Shown here: in pieces, positions 26,794 through 34,934 of the stretch
Layout of the letters: each line of letters begins with the position of its first letter
How positions within the stretch are numbered: the stretch's first letter is position 1
NCBI GenBank assembly: GCA_903900705.1
Contig: CAIUOG010000055.1
Location: 20,116 to 84,115 of the forward strand
Source: an uncultured Acidobacteriia bacterium
Lineage (GTDB): Bacteria; Acidobacteriota; Terriglobia; Bryobacterales; Bryobacteraceae
Direction of reading: 5' to 3'
DNA length: 64,000 bases
Notes under the pieces: generated by a model
What the model saw: only the letters and a program-made list of their open reading frames with translations
What the model was told of the DNA's origin: nothing
The model's database searches: none
Translations under genes and position numbers: made by a program

Positions 26794-28247
26794 TACTTTA
26801 ATCCCGGCCCTTTCCGTGCGCTCTCTTCCGGCAGGCGCTGCTTCGTCGAACTTCGCCATTCTTCGAGCGGCGGTGCGCCGATTCCCGCGAACCACTCCGA
26901 CATCTCTTTGTGAAAAGCTTCCCGCTGCTTCGCCCAGGCAGGCAGCCCGATCACATCCCGCGTCTCCCCTGGATCCGCCTCCAGATCATACATTTCTGAG
27001 CGCCAGCCTTCCGCGCGTTCCAGATACTTGAGGTTCTTCGTCCGGATGCCGCGCACGTGGGCATACTCGAAATACAAGCGATCCCGCCAGGCAACCGGCG
27101 TCGCCCCCTGCAGGAAACCAGCGTAGCTCCGCCCGACCCGCCTCTTGTCGGACGCGGTGGCCAGTCCCAGATATTCCAGAATCGTGGGGAAGTAATCGTA
27201 CGACGACACCATTCCCTCCGGTGCGATGCCAGCCTTCACCCGGCCCGGATGATTCCAGATCAGGGGCACGCGCAACGACTCTTCATACAGATTAAACGGC
27301 ACTGTTCCATTGCCTTTTCCCCACACGCCGTGATGCCCGGCGTTCCAGCCCTGATCGGCCGTGAAGATGACCAGAGTATCCTCCCGCAGGCCCATCTCTT
27401 CCAGCTTCCTGACTACGCGCCCTACGTTTGCATCCGCCCCCGTAATCAGCGCGGAATAGGCCAGTTTCGGCTCCCGCCTGCCAAACAGGCCTTTCAGCCC
27501 GGGATTCTGATCCCGGCTCATCGGCACGTCCGGATAACAGGGGAACCGCGATTCCGCATAAGGCTTCCGGTAGGCTTCGGGCTGATAGTCGTAAGGAGTG
27601 TGCGGCGCATAGAACGGCACCAGCAGATAGAAAGGACGATCTTTGTTTTCGGGCAGCTTTTGCCCTTCGAGGAATTCGAGCGCGAGGTCACCAACAATGT
27701 CGGTTTTATAGCCGGGAATTTTCCGCTTTTTCCCGTTGACCACAAATTCCGGGTCACGGTAGGCGCCGCCCCCGCCCGGTACGGACGCCCAGTATTCAAA
27801 GCCCGCCTGCGCCTGATCGTCATGCCCCATGTGCCACTTCCCGCACATGCCGAGGCGGTAGCCGTTGCGCGCCAGCACCTCCGTGTAGGTCTCATGCCCT
27901 TCCAGCCAACGGCGGCTGGTGGGACCAAAGCTGTCTTCGGGAATGATCCAGTCCTGCACGCCGTGGGTGGAAGGCAGGGTGCCGGTCATGTACGTCATGC
28001 GGCTCGGCGAGCAGACGGGCGTACACGCGAAGGCATTGCGGAAACGCGCTCCGCCCGCCGCCAGACGGTCGATGTTGGGAGTCCTGATATCCGGGCAGCC
28101 ATAAGCGCCCGTGGCCCACGCCCCGTGGTCGTCCGTCATGAACATCACCACGTTCGGACGCCGCGCGGCGCCCTGCGCCAATCCCGCCAAACCGTATGCC
28201 GATCCACCGAGAGCCGCCACCGCTTCACGGCGCGAAAGAGTAGCCAT
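26793..28247 (-). CDS. Tat-exported type I sulfatase
   Basis: The 484-residue protein starts with a Tat-like signal (SRREAVAALGGSAYGLAG). The catalytic signature is TPVCSPSRMTYMTGTLPSTHG with Cys79 as formylglycine precursor, and metal-binding residues are in MFMTDDHGAWATG and FTADQGWNAGHHGVWGKG. It is the first gene of a two-sulfatase unit and shares one base with the next start. The two proteins are clearly different members and not a recent duplication, so they may act on different sulfated sugars. Confidence 0.93.
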   Translation of the reverse strand: MATLSRREAVAALGGSAYGLAGLAQGAARRPNVVMFMTDDHGAWATGAYGCPDIRTPNIDRLAAGGARFRNAFACTPVCSPSRMTYMTGTLPSTHGVQDWIIPEDSFGPTSRRWLEGHETYTEVLARNGYRLGMCGKWHMGHDDQAQAGFEYWASVPGGGGAYRDPEFVVNGKKRKIPGYKTDIVGDLALEFLEGQKLPENKDRPFYLLVPFYAPHTPYDYQPEAYRKPYAESRFPCYPDVPMSRDQNPGLKGLFGRREPKLAYSALITGADANVGRVVRKLEEMGLREDTLVIFTADQGWNAGHHGVWGKGNGTVPFNLYEESLRVPLIWNHPGRVKAGIAPEGMVSSYDYFPTILEYLGLATASDKRRVGRSYAGFLQGATPVAWRDRLYFEYAHVRGIRTKNLKYLERAEGWRSEMYDLEADPGETRDVIGLPAWAKQREAFHKEMSEWFAGIGAPPLEEWRSSTKQRLPEESARKGPGLK

Positions 28248-28306
28248 AGAGATCCCTCAAGAATACTAATGCCGCCGGCATTCCGGTTTCCGATACAATC
28301 CCTGAT

Positions 28307-28537
28307 ATGTCGAAATGGGTTCTACGGATTGGCATCGCGTGCCTGGCCGCCAGCGTACTGCTGTACCTTGCTTTGAAGACTTTCGGCTCGGAACCGGATG
28401 ACCGCCTCCGGATAGCCGGTCACACGCTCACCGGGGTTGTGCCGATCTCCATGGCTCTGGCGGGCGTGGCGGTGGTCTTCATCGTTGCGTCGAGCGTCAT
28501 CGACCGGATCACGATCTCAGACCACTCCCACCACTGA
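28307..28537 (+). CDS. Small membrane protein of unknown function
   Basis: The 76-residue protein has two predicted membrane helices (about residues 5-23 and 44-66) separated by a short charged loop (GSEPDDRLR), and a histidine-rich end (ISDHSHH). It is divergent from the sulfatase unit, 59 bases from that start. A TACAAT sequence lies about 15 bases before the ATG and no clear Shine-Dalgarno is seen, so a very short leader is possible. I do not recognise the family. Confidence 0.55.
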   Translation: MSKWVLRIGIACLAASVLLYLALKTFGSEPDDRLRIAGHTLTGVVPISMALAGVAVVFIVASSVIDRITISDHSHH

Positions 28538-28563
28538 GGCGCCGCGGTATTAAGACTGCCGGA

Positions 28564-28692
28564 TTACGACTCCTGCCGCTCCGGCTCCCACGGATCGAAT
28601 TCATCCCGCACGATCCGGTCCTCCCGATCGACTTTCCGTTCCTGTTCAATCCGGAAATCCCGTTCCACGCGCTCTTCACGACCGTCAGGCAT
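28564..28692 (-). CDS. Small, highly charged 42-residue protein
   Basis: ATG at 28692 has a strong Shine-Dalgarno, AGGAG, 5 bases upstream (28698-28702). The 42 residues are almost all charged: about half are Arg, Glu, Asp or Lys, in patterns such as REERVERD, EQERKVDRED and DEFDPWEPERQES. There is no hydrophobic stretch, so the protein is cytoplasmic, probably a charged helix. It fills most of the gap between two plus-strand genes. No function is proposed; the ribosome-binding site is the main reason to call it. Confidence 0.5.
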   Translation of the reverse strand: MPDGREERVERDFRIEQERKVDREDRIVRDEFDPWEPERQES

Positions 28693-28757
28693 CACAGCTC
28701 CTGATTCCAGTTTAGATCCATGCTTTTAACCTCAGCCTCGCGCATAATGGAACGAGC

Positions 28758-28991
28758 ATGCCGCACGTTTCCATCAAACTCTATCCCGGCCGCACCGAAG
28801 AGCAGAAACAGCAGCTCACCGAGCAAATCGTGCAGGACCTCATGAAGTTCCTCAACAGCAAAGAAGCCTCGATTTCCGTGGCCTTCGAGGAAGTCAGCCC
28901 CGCCGACTGGCCTGAGCGGGTCTACCGTCCCGAAATCCTGCAGAAGCCGGAGACACTTTACAGAAAGCCCGGATACAACCCCTTCGAGTAG
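28758..28991 (+). CDS. 4-oxalocrotonate tautomerase family protein
   Basis: The 77-residue protein has proline directly after the initiator methionine (MPHVSIKLYPGRTEEQK), the catalytic Pro1 of the tautomerase superfamily after Met removal, and the usual beta-alpha-beta layout with ISVAFEEVSPADW in the second strand. Members tautomerise small keto-enol substrates as hexamers or trimers. Neighbours do not show a degradation pathway, so the substrate is unknown. Confidence 0.85.
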   Translation: MPHVSIKLYPGRTEEQKQQLTEQIVQDLMKFLNSKEASISVAFEEVSPADWPERVYRPEILQKPETLYRKPGYNPFE

Positions 28992-28993
28992 CG

Positions 28994-29398
28994 CTATTTC
29001 TTCTTCTTCGCTTTACGCTCCGCCTGCGCCGCGGCGTTGGCGGCCACCGCCGCGCGAATGAGTTGCTGAAAGGCCGCTTCGTCGAGCTTCCCGCCCTGGC
29101 GGATGTCGATCGCGCGGCGCACATTCCCTTCGAGGCTCGAATTGAACAGCTTGTCTGGATCGTCGAGCGATGCCCCGCGATGGAACGTGAGCTTCACCAC
29201 CTGTTTATAAGTTTCACCGGTGCAAATGCCGCCGTCGTGTTCCCAGACGGGTGTCCCCATCCACTTCCATTCCTCCCGCACATCGGGGACGGCCTGGTGG
29301 ATCAGCTTCCGGACGTAGGCGAGGGTCTCGCCCCGCCAGTCTGCCAGATCCGCAATTCGCTGCGTGATTTTTTCCGTGGCTTCCGTGGGCGGTTTCAT
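28994..29398 (-). CDS. DUF1801 domain protein
   Basis: The 134-residue protein has the DUF1801 (YdhG-like) pattern: an N-terminal helix with a conserved segment (LIHQAVPDVREEWKW, GTPVWEHDGGICTGETYKQ), then KLTFHRGASLDDP. The C-terminus is Lys/Ala-rich (AERKAKKKK). The start directly follows the stop of the SRPBCC gene (TGAATG), so this is the third gene of an ArsR-SRPBCC-DUF1801 operon, a common grouping. The biochemical role of DUF1801 is not established. Confidence 0.85.
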   Translation of the reverse strand: MKPPTEATEKITQRIADLADWRGETLAYVRKLIHQAVPDVREEWKWMGTPVWEHDGGICTGETYKQVVKLTFHRGASLDDPDKLFNSSLEGNVRRAIDIRQGGKLDEAAFQQLIRAAVAANAAAQAERKAKKKK

Positions 29399-29800
29399 TC
29401 AATCAATTCTCTCCAGGACGTTTTCCAGGGAGCTGATAAACCGCGGCCAGCCAGCCTGCGCGCCCTGGTAGAAGTGCGGCTGATCCGGAGAGAAGCCCGT
29501 GTGTTCCATGCGGAGATGGGTTCCGGAACCGGTGGGAGTCAGCGTCCATATCACGGTACTTTTCAGTCCGAATCCACCCCACGAATAGGCCAAAGTTTTA
29601 TGCGGTTCGACAGTCACAACCTGACATTCCACTCCGCCCCAGTCGGCTCGGAAATGAAACGCGTGCCCCACCTCCGGCAGGAAGTCATTCTTCATCAGCC
29701 ACGCCCCGATGAGATGGGGCTGGGTGAGCGCGCGCCAGATCTTTTCGGGAGCGTAAGGAAACTCGCGTTCCACGACGACAGACAGGGATTCAGCAGACAT
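29399..29800 (-). CDS. SRPBCC (AHSA1-like) family protein
   Basis: The 133-residue protein starts with VVVEREFPYAPEKIWRALTQPHLIGAWLM and contains the family's WTLTPTGSGTHLRMEHTGF, typical of Activator of Hsp90 ATPase homologue 1-like SRPBCC proteins. The fold binds hydrophobic ligands in a deep pocket. It follows the ArsR-type regulator by 3 bases and abuts the DUF1801 gene. Such ArsR-SRPBCC pairs are frequent, but the ligand is usually unknown. Confidence 0.9.
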   Translation of the reverse strand: MSAESLSVVVEREFPYAPEKIWRALTQPHLIGAWLMKNDFLPEVGHAFHFRADWGGVECQVVTVEPHKTLAYSWGGFGLKSTVIWTLTPTGSGTHLRMEHTGFSPDQPHFYQGAQAGWPRFISSLENVLERID

Positions 29801-29803
29801 GGT

Positions 29804-30127
29804 TTATTGATCCATCCTTTTCAGCAGGTCTTCCAACTGGTCAAGTTTTCCGTGCCAGAAGCGGCTGTAGAACTGAAGCCAGTCGAGCAGCGGAACCAAC
29901 GCGCGCGGACGAGCGCTGTAATGCGTCTCGCGTCCGGCGGGGCGGGCATCCACCAGACCTGCCTCCCGCAGGATGCCGAGATGCTTGGACACGGCGGGCT
30001 GTGACACACCCGAATGTTCGGTCAGCATCCGAACGGTCTGCGACCCTTCCCGGCTCAGCCGCTCGAAAAGCGCGCGGCGGGTAGGATCGGCAAGCGATTT
30101 GAAGAGTGCGTCCGGGGCGGCTTGCAT
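29804..30127 (-). CDS. ArsR-family transcriptional regulator
   Basis: The 107-residue winged-helix protein shows LFKSLADPTRRALFERLS, the recognition helix SGVSQPAVSKHLGILREAGLV, and a wing (RPAGRETHYSA). There is no cysteine pair for arsenite or metal sensing, so it belongs to the metal-free group often paired with SRPBCC proteins. It leads a three-gene unit and probably represses it; a candidate operator lies 32 bases upstream of its start. Confidence 0.92.
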   Translation of the reverse strand: MQAAPDALFKSLADPTRRALFERLSREGSQTVRMLTEHSGVSQPAVSKHLGILREAGLVDARPAGRETHYSARPRALVPLLDWLQFYSRFWHGKLDQLEDLLKRMDQ

Positions 30128-30158
30128 GGAGAACAGATAACTCGTTGGCTATGCATAA

Positions 30159-30174
30159 ACCATAACCGGATGGT
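30159..30174. promoter_or_regulatory. Candidate ArsR-type operator ACCAT-N6-ATGGT
   Basis: Perfect 5-bp inverted arms separated by six bases lie in the 56-base gap between the ArsR gene start (30127) and the end of the convergently transcribed-side amidohydrolase (30184). Autoregulators usually bind such dyads next to their own promoter. The link is positional only. Confidence 0.3.
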
Positions 30175-30183
30175 GATTAGTTG

Positions 30184-31107
30184 TCAACTCAGCCGGTAGC
30201 AGTTTTTCGCATTCCCGGCAAAGAATTTCGCGGAAGAGTCCGGCCCTTTTTCGGTGACGTAGGAATGAACGATGCGGAACACGACCGCGTAGGGCGCGAT
30301 TCGGTCGCTCACCGGCCAGTTGCTGCCGTACATCACGCGGTCTTCCCCAAACAGATCCCATAATTCGTCCAGCGTTTGCCGGTAAGCGGCCGGATTCACG
30401 ACAGGCTTGCCTTCCACCTGCCGCACCACGCCCGACACTTTGCTGTAGACCTGCGGCACCTTCGCCAGATCGCGCATGGCCGCACGGGTATCCTCGGTTT
30501 TTTGCCAGCCGCCGGGCAGGTCCGCCATGTGGTCGATGGCGATCCGCAACCCGGGCAACCGATGGCTCAGTTGCGCGAGAGCCGCCACCATCGGGAAGTT
30601 CCCGATGGCATCGATCATCAGTCCGCGGTCCTCCATCCGACGAAGGTCGTCCACAAACGCGGGTTGCCGCACGCCCGCCACCAAAGCCGCCTCATTGAGC
30701 CGGATGCCCCGGAAAAGCGGGTTCGACGCAAACCGCGCGAGGTGCCCGGCAAACGCCTTCGTTCCGGGCTCCAGATGCCCGACGAAGCCGGCAATTACCG
30801 GATGATTCCGGGCCAGATCGAGAATCCACTGATTGTCTTCGAGCAGCGGACTGGCCTCCACGACTACCGCCGCGGTGACGCCGGACGACCGCGTGACTTC
30901 GAGGAATCCTGGAGGCATGGTGGGCTGATACAAAACGGGGTCGCTTTTCGGAGGCCACGGCACACCCTGTGGACGAGTGGGGTCGTAAAGGTGAATGTGC
31001 GTGTCGATCATGGGAACCGGCGCGGCCCCGGAACAGGGGAGAACGCCCAGAACAGGCGCGGTCAGCATGGCGCCGCAAAAGCCGCGTCGGGTGAGAGGTC
31101 CGGTCAC
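30184..31107 (-). CDS. Tat-exported amidohydrolase (amidohydrolase family 2)
   Basis: The 307-residue protein has a twin-arginine signal (LTRRGFCGAMLTAPVLG) and the metal-dependent TIM-barrel hydrolase pattern: DTHIHLYDP after the signal, GFVGHLEP, FRGIRLNE, RIAIDHMADLPGG, and VMYGSNWPVSD near the C-terminus. This resembles L-rhamnono-lactonase or dicarboxylate lactonase-like enzymes, which open sugar lactones or related rings. Its neighbours do not indicate the substrate. Confidence 0.88.
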   Translation of the reverse strand: MTGPLTRRGFCGAMLTAPVLGVLPCSGAAPVPMIDTHIHLYDPTRPQGVPWPPKSDPVLYQPTMPPGFLEVTRSSGVTAAVVVEASPLLEDNQWILDLARNHPVIAGFVGHLEPGTKAFAGHLARFASNPLFRGIRLNEAALVAGVRQPAFVDDLRRMEDRGLMIDAIGNFPMVAALAQLSHRLPGLRIAIDHMADLPGGWQKTEDTRAAMRDLAKVPQVYSKVSGVVRQVEGKPVVNPAAYRQTLDELWDLFGEDRVMYGSNWPVSDRIAPYAVVFRIVHSYVTEKGPDSSAKFFAGNAKNCYRLS

Positions 31108-31168
31108 AGTGGGATTATAGCCCTCGCGGAAGCCGAATGATTTACCAGAGTTAATACCGCACCCCTAA

Positions 31169-31186
31169 CCTGAGTCATCATTCAGG
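31169..31186. promoter_or_regulatory. Inverted repeat CCTGA-N8-TCAGG upstream of the glycan operon
   Basis: Perfect 5-bp arms surround eight bases in the 185-base leader before the epimerase gene. It could be an operator or a leader hairpin. Confidence 0.3.
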
Positions 31187-31204
31187 AAATCCCGGGTAAT
31201 AACC

Positions 31205-31216
31205 TTGGTAAACCAA
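31205..31216. promoter_or_regulatory. Inverted repeat TTGGT-AA-ACCAA upstream of the glycan operon
   Basis: A tight dyad lies 77 bases before the epimerase start; a further TTAACCAA follows at 31226-31233. The leader is unusually A/T-rich for this genome. It is a candidate transcription-factor site. Confidence 0.3.
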
Positions 31217-31292
31217 CCCTCCAAGTTAACCAAAGATGTATTGAATCCTCCTTATATGCACTCTACGATTCAATTACGAGTCGGAGACGAAA

Positions 31293-32267
31293 ATGAACCT
31301 GCAAAACGAGAGATTCTTCATTACCGGAGCTACCGGATTCGTCGGTTCGTGTCTCGCCCGCAAGCTCGTGGAGATCGGCTGCGAAGTCCATATCCTGATT
31401 CGGGCCCAGGCAAAAAGATGGCGGCTGCAGGGAATTGAGGAAAAGCTCCATATCCATATCGGCGACATGAATAACGCCGAGCAACTCCGCGACCTTGTCA
31501 GCGACATTCAGCCCACCGTCATTTACCACCTGGCCGTGCACGGCGCTTACCCGACCCAGAATGACGCCGATCAGATCATTCTCACCGATGTCTTCGGCAC
31601 GTGGAACCTGCTCAAAGCCTGTTCCGAGGTGGACTACAAGGTCTTCATCAACACCGGCAGTTCTTCCGAATACGGCGCCAAACAGCAGGCGATGCGCGAG
31701 AGCGACCTGCTGGAACCGAACAGTTACTACGCGGTCGCCAAATCCGCGCAGTCCCTGGTTTGCCAGCACATGGCGCGCGCCGACCGCCGGCCGATCAATA
31801 CCTTCCGCCTGTTCAGCGTCTACGGCCCTTACGAAGAGCCCACGCGACTGGTGCCTACGCTGATCCGCCGCTGCCTCGAAGGCCGTTCGCTCGACATGGT
31901 TTCGCCGGACACGGCCCGAGACTTCATTCATGTGGATGACGTGGTCGCCGCCTATCTGCAGGTGGGCCAGCTCAATCTGCAGTGCGGCGAGGTCTTTAAT
32001 ATCGGCACGGGTGTGCAGACGACCATGCGTGAAATCGTGCGCGCCGCCATGAACTCCACGCATCGCACTGTGAAGGTCGCCTGGGGCACCATGCCCGCCC
32101 GCACGTGGGATTCCGATATCTGGCTCGCCGACATCACCAAGGTGCGCCGGGTGCTGAAGTGGTCGCCCAAAATCTCCCTTCCGGAAGGGATCGAGAAGAC
32201 CACCGCCTGGTTCCGCGAATATGACGCCGCGCAGAGTGAGGCCGCGGCACAGGCGGTCTGCGCATGA
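31293..32267 (+). CDS. NAD-dependent epimerase/dehydratase (extended SDR)
   Basis: The 324-residue protein has the NAD-binding ITGATGFVGSCLARKL, the catalytic Ser-Tyr-Lys set (NTGSSSEYG, then SYYAVAKSAQSLV) and DFIHVDDVVAAYL, typical of nucleotide-sugar epimerases, dehydratases or reductases. It begins the seven-gene operon 31293-39129 and overlaps the methyltransferase gene by 4 bases. It would change the sugar part of an NDP-sugar in the cytoplasm; the exact reaction is not clear from sequence. Confidence 0.92.
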   Translation: MNLQNERFFITGATGFVGSCLARKLVEIGCEVHILIRAQAKRWRLQGIEEKLHIHIGDMNNAEQLRDLVSDIQPTVIYHLAVHGAYPTQNDADQIILTDVFGTWNLLKACSEVDYKVFINTGSSSEYGAKQQAMRESDLLEPNSYYAVAKSAQSLVCQHMARADRRPINTFRLFSVYGPYEEPTRLVPTLIRRCLEGRSLDMVSPDTARDFIHVDDVVAAYLQVGQLNLQCGEVFNIGTGVQTTMREIVRAAMNSTHRTVKVAWGTMPARTWDSDIWLADITKVRRVLKWSPKISLPEGIEKTTAWFREYDAAQSEAAAQAVCA

Positions 32268-33181
32268 TCACCACCACCTGCGCGGTCTGCGAAACAGACG
32301 CGGCGGACCAGGAAGTTTACGCGGACACTCTCCCGCATGACGCCGCCACCAGTGCCCGATTCTCCGCGCGCAGGACACCGGACCGAGTCCATTACCGCAT
32401 GGTCCGCTGTGGCAATTGCGGCCTTCTGCGCTCCAACCCCATCCTTTCCGATGAGGAACTCGCCAGCCTTTACCGCGAAAGTACGCTGACCTACGAAGAC
32501 GAAGCCACCTTCGCCCGCCGCACGTACGGCAACTATCTGCGGCAGTGCATTTCCTCCCTGCCGGCCGGCATTGAACCTCGCCAGGCCCGACTGCTCGAAA
32601 TCGGCTGCGGCAATGGCTTCTTTCTCGATCAGGCTCTGCAGAGCGGCTTTGGGGACGTGGCCGGTGTGGAACCCAGTCTCGACGCGGTGGCTCTCGCGCC
32701 CGATTCAGTGCGCCATAAGATTGTCACGGACATCTTTCGCGACGGGCTTTTCCCGGCAAACCATTTCGACATCGTCTGCGCCTTCCAGGTCTTCGACCAC
32801 CTCGCGCATCCGAATGAAGTGCTGCAAAGCTGCCGCAAGGTGCTGAAACCCGGCGGACTCGCGCTGTTCATCAATCACGACGTGGGCGCGTGGACCAATC
32901 GGATGCTGGGCTCCCGCAGCCCGGTCATTGACATCGAACATATCTATCTCTTCGACACCTCCACCATGGCGAAGATCTTCCGCAAGAACGGCTTCGAGGT
33001 TCTGAACGTATTCCCGGTGGAAAACTCCTACCCGTTGTATTACTGGGCGAAAATGGCGCCGCTGCCCAAAAACTGGAAGGAAAAGATGATCCCCGCCCTC
33101 AAGAAGACCAGCCTGGGGCGCGTGGAATTGGCCTGGAAGGCCGGCAATCTGGGTCTGGTGGCGCGAATCGGAGGGGCTTAA
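32264..33181 (+). CDS. SAM-dependent methyltransferase with N-terminal zinc-ribbon
   Basis: The 305-residue protein begins with two Cys pairs (TTCAVCETD and VRCGNCGLLRSNPILS), the putative zinc-binding region found in sugar C-methyltransferases and related enzymes. A Rossmann methyltransferase follows: LLEIGCGNGFFLDQAL (SAM-binding), VAGVEPS, and FDIVCAFQVFDHLAHPNEVL. The C-terminal part (HIYLFDTSTMAKIFRKNGFEVL) is usual for class I enzymes. It sits between the epimerase and split transketolase genes, so a sugar or sugar-like carbon skeleton is a likely substrate. Confidence 0.88.
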   Translation: MITTTCAVCETDAADQEVYADTLPHDAATSARFSARRTPDRVHYRMVRCGNCGLLRSNPILSDEELASLYRESTLTYEDEATFARRTYGNYLRQCISSLPAGIEPRQARLLEIGCGNGFFLDQALQSGFGDVAGVEPSLDAVALAPDSVRHKIVTDIFRDGLFPANHFDIVCAFQVFDHLAHPNEVLQSCRKVLKPGGLALFINHDVGAWTNRMLGSRSPVIDIEHIYLFDTSTMAKIFRKNGFEVLNVFPVENSYPLYYWAKMAPLPKNWKEKMIPALKKTSLGRVELAWKAGNLGLVARIGGA

Positions 33182-34006
33182 ATGACTCTGGAAGCGATTG
33201 CACGTTCCGTCCGCTCGAAGGTGGTCCGGATGGCCCACTTCGGCAAAACCCCGCACGTCGGCTCGGCGCTCTCCTGCGTTGACCTTCTGGTGGGGCTCTA
33301 CTTCGACCGTCTCAATGTGGATCCGGAGCAGCCGGCGCATCCCCGGCGTGACCGCTTCATCCTCAGCAAAGGGCACGGCTGCATGGCGCTCTACGCCACG
33401 CTCGCCGAACGCGGGTTCTTCCCGGAAGCGGTGCTGGAGGAATATGCGCGCGACGGCGGACGTCTTGCCGAACACCCGGGGCCACACTGTGTGCCGGGCG
33501 TCGAGCTGGCCACCGGCTCGCTGGGCCACGGCCTGTCAGTCGGAGCGGGACTCGCGCTTGCGGCAAAGATCAGTGGACAGGACTATCGGACTTTTGTCCT
33601 GCTGAGCGACGGCGAATGCGAAGAAGGCAGCATCTGGGAAGCCGCCCTGTTTGCACCCGCCCGCAATCTGGACAATCTGACGGTCATCATCGACTACAAC
33701 AAGTGGTCAGCCATGGACCGTACCCATCAGAGGCTCGCCCCGCTCGGCAGAAAGTGGGAGGCCTTCGGCTGGGACACCATTGAAATCGACGGGCACGACA
33801 TGACGTCGGTCACAGGCGCGCTGGCGTTATCGGGAAACCCCACGGCGATCATTGCCCATACCGTCAAGGGCAAGGGAGTGTCGTTCATGGAAGATGATCT
33901 TGAATGGCATTACCGTCCGCCCACGAAGGCGGACCTCGAACGGGCACTCGCCGAAATCGGGGCGGCGGAAGCAAAGCGGGAAATCAAAGTGGAGGTGATG
34001 GCATGA
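33182..34006 (+). CDS. Transketolase, N-terminal (TPP-binding) subunit
   Basis: The 274-residue protein is the first half of transketolase: KTPHVGSALSCVDLLVGLYF, RDRFILSKGHGCMALYA, GSLGHGLSVGAGLALA and the TPP motif LLSDGECEEGSIWEAALFAPARNLDNLTVIIDYN are seen in pieces (GDG-type motif as SDGECEEG). The second half is the next gene, overlapping by 4 bases (ATGA). Such split enzymes are common in secondary sugar pathways and would move a two-carbon unit. Location in a glycosyltransferase operon argues against a housekeeping role. Confidence 0.93.
   Translation: MTLEAIARSVRSKVVRMAHFGKTPHVGSALSCVDLLVGLYFDRLNVDPEQPAHPRRDRFILSKGHGCMALYATLAERGFFPEAVLEEYARDGGRLAEHPGPHCVPGVELATGSLGHGLSVGAGLALAAKISGQDYRTFVLLSDGECEEGSIWEAALFAPARNLDNLTVIIDYNKWSAMDRTHQRLAPLGRKWEAFGWDTIEIDGHDMTSVTGALALSGNPTAIIAHTVKGKGVSFMEDDLEWHYRPPTKADLERALAEIGAAEAKREIKVEVMA
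33991..33999 (+). promoter_or_regulatory. Strong Shine-Dalgarno fixing the transketolase C-subunit start
   Basis: GGAGGTGAT, a near-complete match to the 16S rRNA tail, lies in the end of the previous gene with its GGAGG core 7 bases before ATG 34003. It shows that the second subunit is initiated independently and supports this start over the longer frame from 33904. Confidence 0.7.
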
Positions 34007-34932
34007 GAAACGCCTTCATTCGCGGCCTTACCGCGCTCGCAGCGAAAGACCCGTCGGTGGTCTTCCTCACCGCCGACCTCGGCTTCAAACTGTTTGACGA
34101 TTTCGCTGCCCGCTTTCCAGGCCGTTTCATGAATGTCGGCGTGGCGGAAGCGAACATGATCGGCGTCGCGGCCGGGCTTGCGCTCGGTGGCTACCGGCCG
34201 TTCGTTTACTCCATCGTCCCCTTCGCCACGCTGCGCTGTTTCGAACAGATCCGCAATGATGTCTGTTACAACAAGGTGCCCGTGACGGTGGTGGGCGTCG
34301 GCGGTGGTTTCGCGTATGGCCCCAACGGCCCCACGCACCACGCCACCGAAGACATCGCGGTGATGCGCAGCCTGCCGAACCTGACCGTGGTGTGCCCCGG
34401 TGACCCTGTGGAAGCGGAACTGGCCGTCATGGCTATCGGCGAACAGCAGGGACCAACCTATCTGCGACTGGGCCGCGCGGGTGATCCCGTGGTCCACACC
34501 ACGAAGCCGGACTTCTGTCTGGGCAAGGCCATCACGTTGCAGCGCGGCTCGGATTGTTCTTTGATCTCCACGGGGGGCATGTTGCCGGTCGCAATGGAAG
34601 CCGCGGAATTGCTGAGAGGCGAGATCAGTTGCCAGGTCGTCAGCATGCATACGGTCAAGCCACTCGACGGCATCGCCCTCCGGGACTGCTGCCGCGAAAC
34701 GCAGGCCATCTTTACGCTCGAAGAACACAGCCTTACCGGGGGCTTCGGCTCCGCGGTCGGCGAATGGCTTGCTGGTCACAGGATGCAGACGCCGCTGCAC
34801 AGCTTCGGCTCACGCGACAGTTTTCTTCACGTAAGCGGCAGCCAGGACTATCTGCGCGAGGCGTCGGGCATCTCCGCCCGACAGATCGCGCAAACCATTC
34901 GTCTCCGGATGAGCGAGACGGCACTGGCCTGA
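34003..34932 (+). CDS. Transketolase, C-terminal (pyrimidine-binding) subunit
   Basis: ATG 34003 overlaps the stop of the N-subunit gene and is preceded by a near-perfect ribosome-binding site. The 309-residue protein shows the second-half motifs: FLTADLGFKLFDDF, FMNVGVAEANMIGVAAGLALGGYRPFVYSIVPFATLR in pieces, and GFAYGPNGPTHHATEDIAVMR. The catalytic Glu of TPP activation is in GVAEANM. It completes a two-subunit transketolase with the preceding gene. Confidence 0.93.
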   Translation: MRNAFIRGLTALAAKDPSVVFLTADLGFKLFDDFAARFPGRFMNVGVAEANMIGVAAGLALGGYRPFVYSIVPFATLRCFEQIRNDVCYNKVPVTVVGVGGGFAYGPNGPTHHATEDIAVMRSLPNLTVVCPGDPVEAELAVMAIGEQQGPTYLRLGRAGDPVVHTTKPDFCLGKAITLQRGSDCSLISTGGMLPVAMEAAELLRGEISCQVVSMHTVKPLDGIALRDCCRETQAIFTLEEHSLTGGFGSAVGEWLAGHRMQTPLHSFGSRDSFLHVSGSQDYLREASGISARQIAQTIRLRMSETALA

Positions 34933-34934
34933 CT

